64,000 bases of DNA from Micromussa lordhowensis (lineage: Eukaryota > Cnidaria > Anthozoa > Scleractinia > Lobophylliidae): assembly GCA_964020085.1 (NCBI GenBank), contig OZ026606.1:8875683-8939682 (forward strand), in the 5' to 3' direction. A model generated the notes under the pieces. It did not search any database. It was not told the origin of the DNA and saw only the letters and a list, made by a program, of their open reading frames with translations. Numbering within the stretch: the first letter of the stretch is position 1; the number at the start of each line of letters is the position of its first letter. The translations under genes and the position numbers were made by a program. Below, in pieces: positions 57,943 through 64,000 of the stretch.

Positions 57943-59175
57943 GAACATGGTTCATTATGGAAAACGGCAGCCGATTGATTTTCACCATGACCTAAAAACT
58001 TACCAGCCGATCAGAAAGGTTCAGAGAACGCTTAATAGCTCGCGAGATCACATTTGTTTTAGTCTGCCTACAAGTTTTTTGCTCTTTTGAGAGGGTCTGG
58101 GTTAGGTTTAACCAAGAGAAGATCAAATCGTCTCTTGGTTATGTTATAACTGAAAAATGACATGTTTTCAAAGTGATAGGGGGGATCTAAATTATACAAA
58201 ATTTTCTTATAGCCGAGATATGGGATGAAATTTAACTGATAACTAAGATTTCAGCAGATTGCCCCAACCGAGCCCTCTTCAAGACTGCTTTTGATGTGGT
58301 GATTGCTGGTGAGAACAACATGGCTAGAACGGGTGTTTTGTTTCTTCTTGTGTTTGTGCTTACGCCAGTGCTTCTGATGTGATAAGCCCCGCCTTAAAAA
58401 AAGCGAAATAATGCCTTTGTTTCAGATAAAATTGCCTTGTTATAGGGCGCAACAGCACCACCCCACACCCTGGGCTGGGCACGATAACTCTATAAAATCC
58501 TCCCCTCCCCCAATCTAAGCCTGACAAAGTTAGAACAAAAAGATACGAATTCTAAACTTCTTGCGCCCGAGTGAAAAACACCTTTTGGAAAAGGCTGTGG
58601 AATGCTGAAATGACGGATGCATACTCAGCACATTTTTCGTTAAGGTAGACAACAGGTTCTTGTTTTTTTTTTTTCTGATGAAACACGACAGCTAAGGTTA
58701 TCAATCTGAGCGATTTGGTTTCTGTCGCTTTAAAATGCTTCTCACTCTGTTTTTGTCATTCTAGAATCGCCTTGGCTTTAAGATATGCACAGTAGCTATG
58801 GAATCTTTCAAGAACGCGCGAATTCGACTATAATTAGAGACTTTTAGATTCACGTTTTCCGCGAACGGCTAACCGGTAGGGATCATGTGACCATAGCCAG
58901 ACGCCAGGTTTGAGGTTTTCAACTCGCGTTTTGAACGTCGAGAGGTGGGTTTTCACGTGAGTCATTTACCTCAAACTTTATTCCCTTGAATTTTACTTTA
59001 TGCCACGTACAAATGTTGAAATCGAATAAAGTAACTCTTTTTCTACAAATTGGATACTTTCACTGTTTTATTAAATTTCAACGAAATATATCTTTCCTTC
59101 TGTGGTATTTGCCTTTTTGTTTAATCCACTAACGATCCCTACTTGTGCAATAACGATGCTCGTTTTAACATTTAC

Positions 59176-59877
59176 CTTGATCAATCCACTGTCCTTGCCA
59201 TCGTTAAGATTTTTAAACACGCTCTGTTTCCAGATACCTCCCAAGGTGCCTGGAGGTCCCTTGGGTCCTGGAGGACCTTGACTTCCGTTATCACCGGCGT
59301 CACCTTTAGCTCCTCTTGGGCCCGCTGCACTCGTTTTCCCTTGAGGTCCCTTTGGGCCCGGTGGGCCTTCAGTTCCAGGTTTCCCTCTCTCGCCTCTATC
59401 TCCACGTGGTCCTACGGGTCCTTGCGGGCCGGGTGATCCCGCAACGCCTGCCGGCCCTGAGGATCCAGGGCTTCCCGGCACACCTGGGATTCCCGGCGCG
59501 GAAAAGCATGCACCATAACCGCAAGGTCCGCATGGTGGAAACTGGTGAGTGCCCTTCATGTAAAGATAAAAAAAACGCTGTATGTCATCTTGATCTATTA
59601 AAATGTTGACTTAACCGATACTCGATGCAGTGGTTGTTGAGCGAGTTAATTCATCAAACGTTCTTCTAATTTCCAGGGAATTTCTGTTTTGCACTCCATT
59701 CTGCCACAAACATTTATTGACTGGGAAACGTAGAGAAAAAGGTGCAAACGAACTTACCATGCTTGGATTTGTTTTGCCGCTGCTGTTGTTGTTTGCTGCA
59801 CAGCACAAGGTGATCAGGGTTGAAATCAGTAAACATAACTTGATGGTCGGCGAAATTTTCGTACGGGATTGAGACAT
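59176..59877 (-). CDS. CTHRC1-like copy 2, signal and collagen exons only
   Basis: Exons are 59877-59758 (signal peptide and linker, 40 codons) and 59553-59176 (126 codons), phase 0. They match the first two exons of the gene at 48287-49765: [20 protein letters not shown], then [16 protein letters not shown] and [15 protein letters not shown]. The collagen stretch has 28 triplets and one interruption (SAA in place of a Gly-led triplet). Exon 2 ends with a normal donor (GTAAAT), yet no exon with the conserved globular domain ([10 protein letters not shown]) is visible between 57 and 59.1 kb. It is either a truncated paralogue, a pseudogene, or spliced to something outside my recognition. Alternatively it reads through the donor to the stop at about 59071. 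Confidence 0.7.
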
Positions 59878-60038
59878 CGTTAGGTATCGTCTGATCTGTA
59901 GGGAATATGAAAATTAAGGCAGTAAATCAGGGTTGAAATCAGTAAACATAACTTGATGGTCGGTGAAATTTTCGTACGGGATTGAGACATCGTTAGATAT
60001 CGTCTGATCTGTAGGGAATATGAAAATTAAGGCAGTAA
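59813..60038. repeat. 113-bp tandem duplication over the start of CTHRC1-like copy 2
   Basis: Units 59813-59925 and 59926-60038 are almost identical. Each contains the start codon and the first about 20 codons of the signal-peptide exon, so the gene has a second, upstream ATG in the same sequence context at about 59990. Confidence 0.9.
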
Positions 60039-61970
60039 ATATTGACGATAGGAACCAGTAGGATGGGACACTCGCTCACTTTTCGTAGGATTTGTGATAT
60101 TTCGGCTCTAATTTTGACTAATTTCTTGCCTTACTGTTGGCCAGATATTTCGAAAGAAAAAGCATAAACCGAGAAAGAACGAGACCGTGTTCTCTTGGTT
60201 AAAAAATTAAACAACTGATGCTTGTTTTAAATCTAGCTTAGGAGAGTAGACTCAAAATATTTTCCTCTTACAGTTAACTAAGCTCTTTAGTGATCAAAGT
60301 TCCTACGTTGTTCCTGCTGGTATCATTTATCTATCTCAATCTTCTTTTAGTAAACTAATCATAGTTGATACAGTTCCTACCTTGTTCCTGTTGCTATTAA
60401 CGGAAGGAAAATGATGCATCAGCGATGTAACAGGGTTTTTTCTATTAAACCTTTATGCCATCATATTACACTAGTCAGATTAATTTGGGTTCATTTCCTC
60501 CTATACTGAAATTACTCCGAAATGCGCGTGTCGCATGAAATAAAACGCTTCGCTGAATGACCGAATAACACTGTGTGTTAATTACCTACAAATTGTCGGA
60601 CCTTTTCTCAACGAAAAGTCTGACCAAGACAAGATTTTGCAATGTCTTGGAAAGCCTCGTCAGCTCAGTATTGCGGGTCTTTATATTAGTGGACATAACT
60701 TCAAGTTCTTCTCAATGAAAATATCGAAAACATGACCGAGTTGTTAGATTCACCTTAATTATTGTAAACTGCGACTGACTGAGTTTCTTTTTCCTTTTAA
60801 CATTTGTCGCTAGTTGAAGGGGTACCGAACTTCGCGGAATTATTTTTTCTTTAAACTACAGGCTGCCATTCCGAGGCAGTTCTGATAAATGAGTTACCTG
60901 TCTCAACGTCTGGCTTATCTGATGAGGAAACTGAAAGGTAAACGGTATGGAAAAGGAATAAGTGTTTTAGATCTTAAAGGCATCACAATAAAAATGAGGG
61001 AAAATCACAGGCTTACATCGACAGCTTCTCCGCAAATTGTTCAGAGGGCGCTTCAGAAAACTCAACTAAAATATTTTTCGAGTTGTTTGTTTTTCTTTTG
61101 GTGTCTCATGAGCTTCTCGTTAGAACAAGTTTGTAGAACAATACAAATTGTTCTAAGAGTTATTGTTTGTCGCCGTTTGTTTTGTGGTTGATTTATCCCA
61201 AATGGTTGATGGCGCCTTCTTCATCTTGTACGGTTTCGACACTAGCGATAAAAATTCGGCAAACAAATTCGGAAGCGATGGCACACGATCATACAGAGAG
61301 TAAAAAATATTTTTCATCGCATAATACTCCTTATAGTATAGTAAATTGTGAAAATTGCAGTTTCGGGTCATTGGGTTTGTTTGACAGTTGCGGACGTAAA
61401 CAGTCTTTGTTGGAGTTTTGTGTTCTTACTCAGTTTGCATTCGTTATAATATGAGCAGTAGAAAAGAGAGCACTTTTTTTTTTTTTGCAGCATTTAATAT
61501 AGGATCTGTAAGGCTAAATTACTTGAAATCGTAATCCCTTGCTCGTTTTAATCGCGACGGTGGCTTTATTAAGCGAAATTATATATTTCAATTATTTTCA
61601 ACACAATGGAAAAGTCATTATCTATCCCTAGAACTAAACAAGTCAAGTATCCACAAATGATCAATGTGGCGATTAAACCAAGGAAAACCACTTGTCTACG
61701 CAGTTTTAATTTATATGGTGCATGAAATTCCAGTTTCGCTTCTAGAACGAGGAATGTGTAACTGTTGATTCCATTTTGTGAGCGTGAGTGATTCGATGAG
61801 AAGTATGGTCAAATTTTTAGTGACCCTGTATTCTAAACTTTAGCTTTTATATTCAACAAATTCACCTTCCTTTCCTTGCATTAAATAACTTACGTATCCT
61901 CAAATAATCAGAGAAGCGATTAAACTAAGAACATTTGTGTCGTTTTTCTGCACTGATAACATGCGCATTA

Positions 61971-62054
61971 GTATATGTAATCGATGGGCCGAGGGCACTT
62001 AAGGATTAATTTCACGAGTATTTTCAAAGTTTTCACAAAATTTGGAAAACTTTT

Positions 62055-62085
<31 letters not shown>

Positions 62086-62098
62086 CGAGAGCACTTGC

Positions 62099-62130
<32 letters not shown>

Positions 62131-62906
62131 TTGTACAAAGGTTCAAGGTCTTGCCGTCGCGTAAACAGGTTTGCCGGTTGTCATTACTGTTTAACAGGTT
62201 AGCAGTAACACGGGGAAAGCCTACTATGATAGTAAGCAAAACACAGCAACTTGGTTCACTCAAAGCCATTTCTTTACAAACAAAACTATTAGCAATCTAA
62301 TTTTATTCACCTGTTTTGCGAAGCTTGCAACGGCGTAAAACTACTTGTTCTTCGATCGATGATAGACGTAAACAAGTGTCCAAACGAGCTCTAATAACTT
62401 CTTGAATCCAAAACTGTCCTTTCCACTGTGAAAACTTCACGTACCAACAAAATTTACGCTGTTTTTACACCGATAAAGTGAGCTGTAATACTTATAAGGC
62501 GACCAGAAGCAGAACGAAGAAATTAACGTTCAGTTTGGCGGCCATGAAGTTCTGTAATTCTATGTTTCGTGCAACGCCAGCCGTCTCCACTAAACGTTTT
62601 TCAGGCTGCGAATCAATGCATTTTTAGTCGGAAAAATTGTTTTGCTTTTCCACCAAAAGACTGCGCTTTGTTTCATGTTGATTCTCTTTCACGTTAAGAT
62701 GGAATAACCGTGTAGATCAAACTCAGAAGCGATGCGTTTCTGAAATTTCTTTTCAAAATCTGTTTGAAGCAGGAAACCAACTCAATGCAGACGTGCTCAG
62801 CCAATCAGCATCAAGTAATTTTGCCCGGGGCAATTACAAAAATTAAGAAAAAATGCCCTCTGTCTCGGCCAATCAGCGTTCAGTAATTTTGCCCTGTATG
62901 TGATAA
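61971..62906. mobile_element. 936-bp insertion present only in duplication copy B
   Basis: Copy A reads GCGCATTA/CGTAAG at 23541-23554; copy B has 936 bp between the same two halves. The right end (reverse complement TTATCACATACAGGGCAAAAT) is matched by TTATCACATAAAGGGCAAAAT at about 62108, so 62108-62906 has inverted ends. The left part (61980-62105) is a separate hairpin, GTAATCG...GGGCACTTAAGGATTAATTTCAC with its inverse. It looks like a MITE pair or a foldback element. Confidence 0.75.
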
Positions 62907-63730
62907 CGTAAGTATTTTCCATAATAAACGACGCATCCCTAAGGCGGTCTATAAACATTACCTACTCATATGGGAATATGAATGTGCCAAACTAATATCG
63001 ATTTTGAACTCGTGTACCATATTAAGAACTGTTACAAACAATTTCTAATGCAGTTTATTCCGGAAAAACGTCGCAGTTAAACATTTAATTTATTTGATTG
63101 ATCATGGATGTTTCTAATGTTTTACTCGTTCCAGACATCGATTCAATGAACTTATATATCTTGAATGTTATTTGGGTTGAGTCGTTGAGCTTGTTTATCA
63201 AGAACCCAAACAGACCGTGAATAAGCTGTTTATTCTTCTGCTGCTTTTTGAAATAAACCAACTGCACATAATTTTTTTTGTGTTTTTCACCAAAGACACT
63301 GTCTGATACGAATCAACGTTCTTGGTAAAGTTTGAATCACTCAATTTTTGAGCATGAATAACGTTTGACAAAATAACGAAAAGGCACCGCAAATAATTAA
63401 AGTAGTTTACGAAATGAGTCAAACAATACGCGAGCGTTCAATATTACACGTCGACCTTAGCTCAATCCTCCCCCAATTCATCTCCCTCCAGCGAAGCGGA
63501 GGGGGGTGAATAGGGGTATGTAAATCCGCCGACTCGTGCCATTGACTCGTCGATCCGCCAATACTTTCGTTCAAACTGATGCGGAACCGCATTGTTTGAA
63601 AACTTTCTGTGGCAAATTTTCACTCCATCAGTTACTCACTCCGCATCGCGCAGAATGCCTGGACATCATTAATTATTCATAATCGGCGAAGTGCTAAATT
63701 TCGATACGAACGCGCGTTCAATAGGCCAGA

Positions 63731-63927
63731 ATAGACCCTTTGCACGATCCGGTCACATGGTACGGAATAAATTATGCTGGGACGCAAGTTACACAGTGGG
63801 ACTTTCAAAACAAAGGAAAGTCGGGCTGGACTGGTACGAGTTCCTTTGTTTTGGAAGCCCCACTGCGTCATTTTCGTCCCAGCATAATTTATTCCGTACC
63901 ATGTGACCGGATCATGCAAAGGGCCTA
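63731..63927. mobile_element. Foldback MITE, copy 2
   Basis: Nearly identical to 24407-24602 and at the same place in the duplicated block, so it was carried by the duplication rather than inserted independently. Confidence 0.8.
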
Positions 63928-64000
63928 TAAGGAAGAAAAGGCCCAAATTGGTTAAGTGGACTTAACAAAAATCGCTTTTTTGATTTCCTGAAGCTCTAAC

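Larger units (their letters stand above)
60437..64000. repeat. Segmental duplication, copy B (partner 21995-24720)
   Basis: Colinear with copy A from ATTAAACCTTTATGCCATCA to the end of the window. It begins about 560 bp upstream of the CTHRC1-like copy 2 start codon, at a junction with the copy-1-like 5' flank (TGATGCATCAGCGATGTAACAG). The frames at 60889 and 61248 match those at 22454 and 22825. The window ends inside the block. Confidence 0.85.

Overview
This is eukaryotic, animal DNA, most probably from an anthozoan cnidarian, with a stony coral as my best guess. The evidence is short coding exons split by GT-AG introns, orthologues of conserved animal genes (RBM18, SSNA1, FBXO31, CTHRC1-like), a small secreted phospholipase A2-like gene of a type common in cnidarians, and a dense load of Penelope-like, LINE, SINE, MITE and Polinton-like elements. 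The species is inferred; no organism-specific marker was tested.

Region 1 (1-21.9 kb) is conserved genic DNA. RBM18 (421-3603, + strand, six coding exons) is followed by SSNA1 (7916-6598, - strand, three exons). FBXO31 (8184-17705, + strand, eleven coding exons) starts only 267 bp from SSNA1, head to head. Introns and intergenic DNA carry hairpins, two tRNA-type SINEs and several MITEs, one with a clean 9-bp target duplication. A two-exon secreted PLA2-like gene lies at 21880-20999 (- strand).

Region 2 (22-47 kb) is a nest of mobile DNA. A multi-exon repeat-family gene with DDE-transposase-like landmarks (25.2-28.8 kb) carries a 5'-truncated LINE in an intron. It is cut by a Penelope-like retroelement (PLE), and its remaining exons resume at 45.68-46.26 kb. 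The PLE is itself cut by a 13,384-bp Polinton-like element (29883-43266) with a 6-bp target duplication (CAAGAT), 5'-AG...CT-3' ends and unusually long, nearly identical terminal inverted repeats of about 3.4 kb. The one gene I recognise in the element is a two-exon, protein-primed-type family B DNA polymerase with zinc fingers and an endonuclease-VII-like Cys/His motif. Both inverted repeats contain the same older PLE relic.

Region 3 (47-64 kb) holds two collagen-type CTHRC1-like genes on the - strand, produced by a local duplication. Copy 1 (49765-48287) is complete. Copy 2 (59877-59176) keeps the signal-peptide and collagen exons but has no visible C-terminal globular exon. Between them lie about 4.6 kb with no recognised gene, a pyrimidine-rich minisatellite and a cluster of MITEs (two flanked by TTAA). 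Upstream of copy 2 is a second copy of the 2.7-kb block that also lies directly upstream of the PLA2-like gene at 22 kb. The two genes therefore share a duplicated upstream region, and the second block carries a 936-bp insertion.
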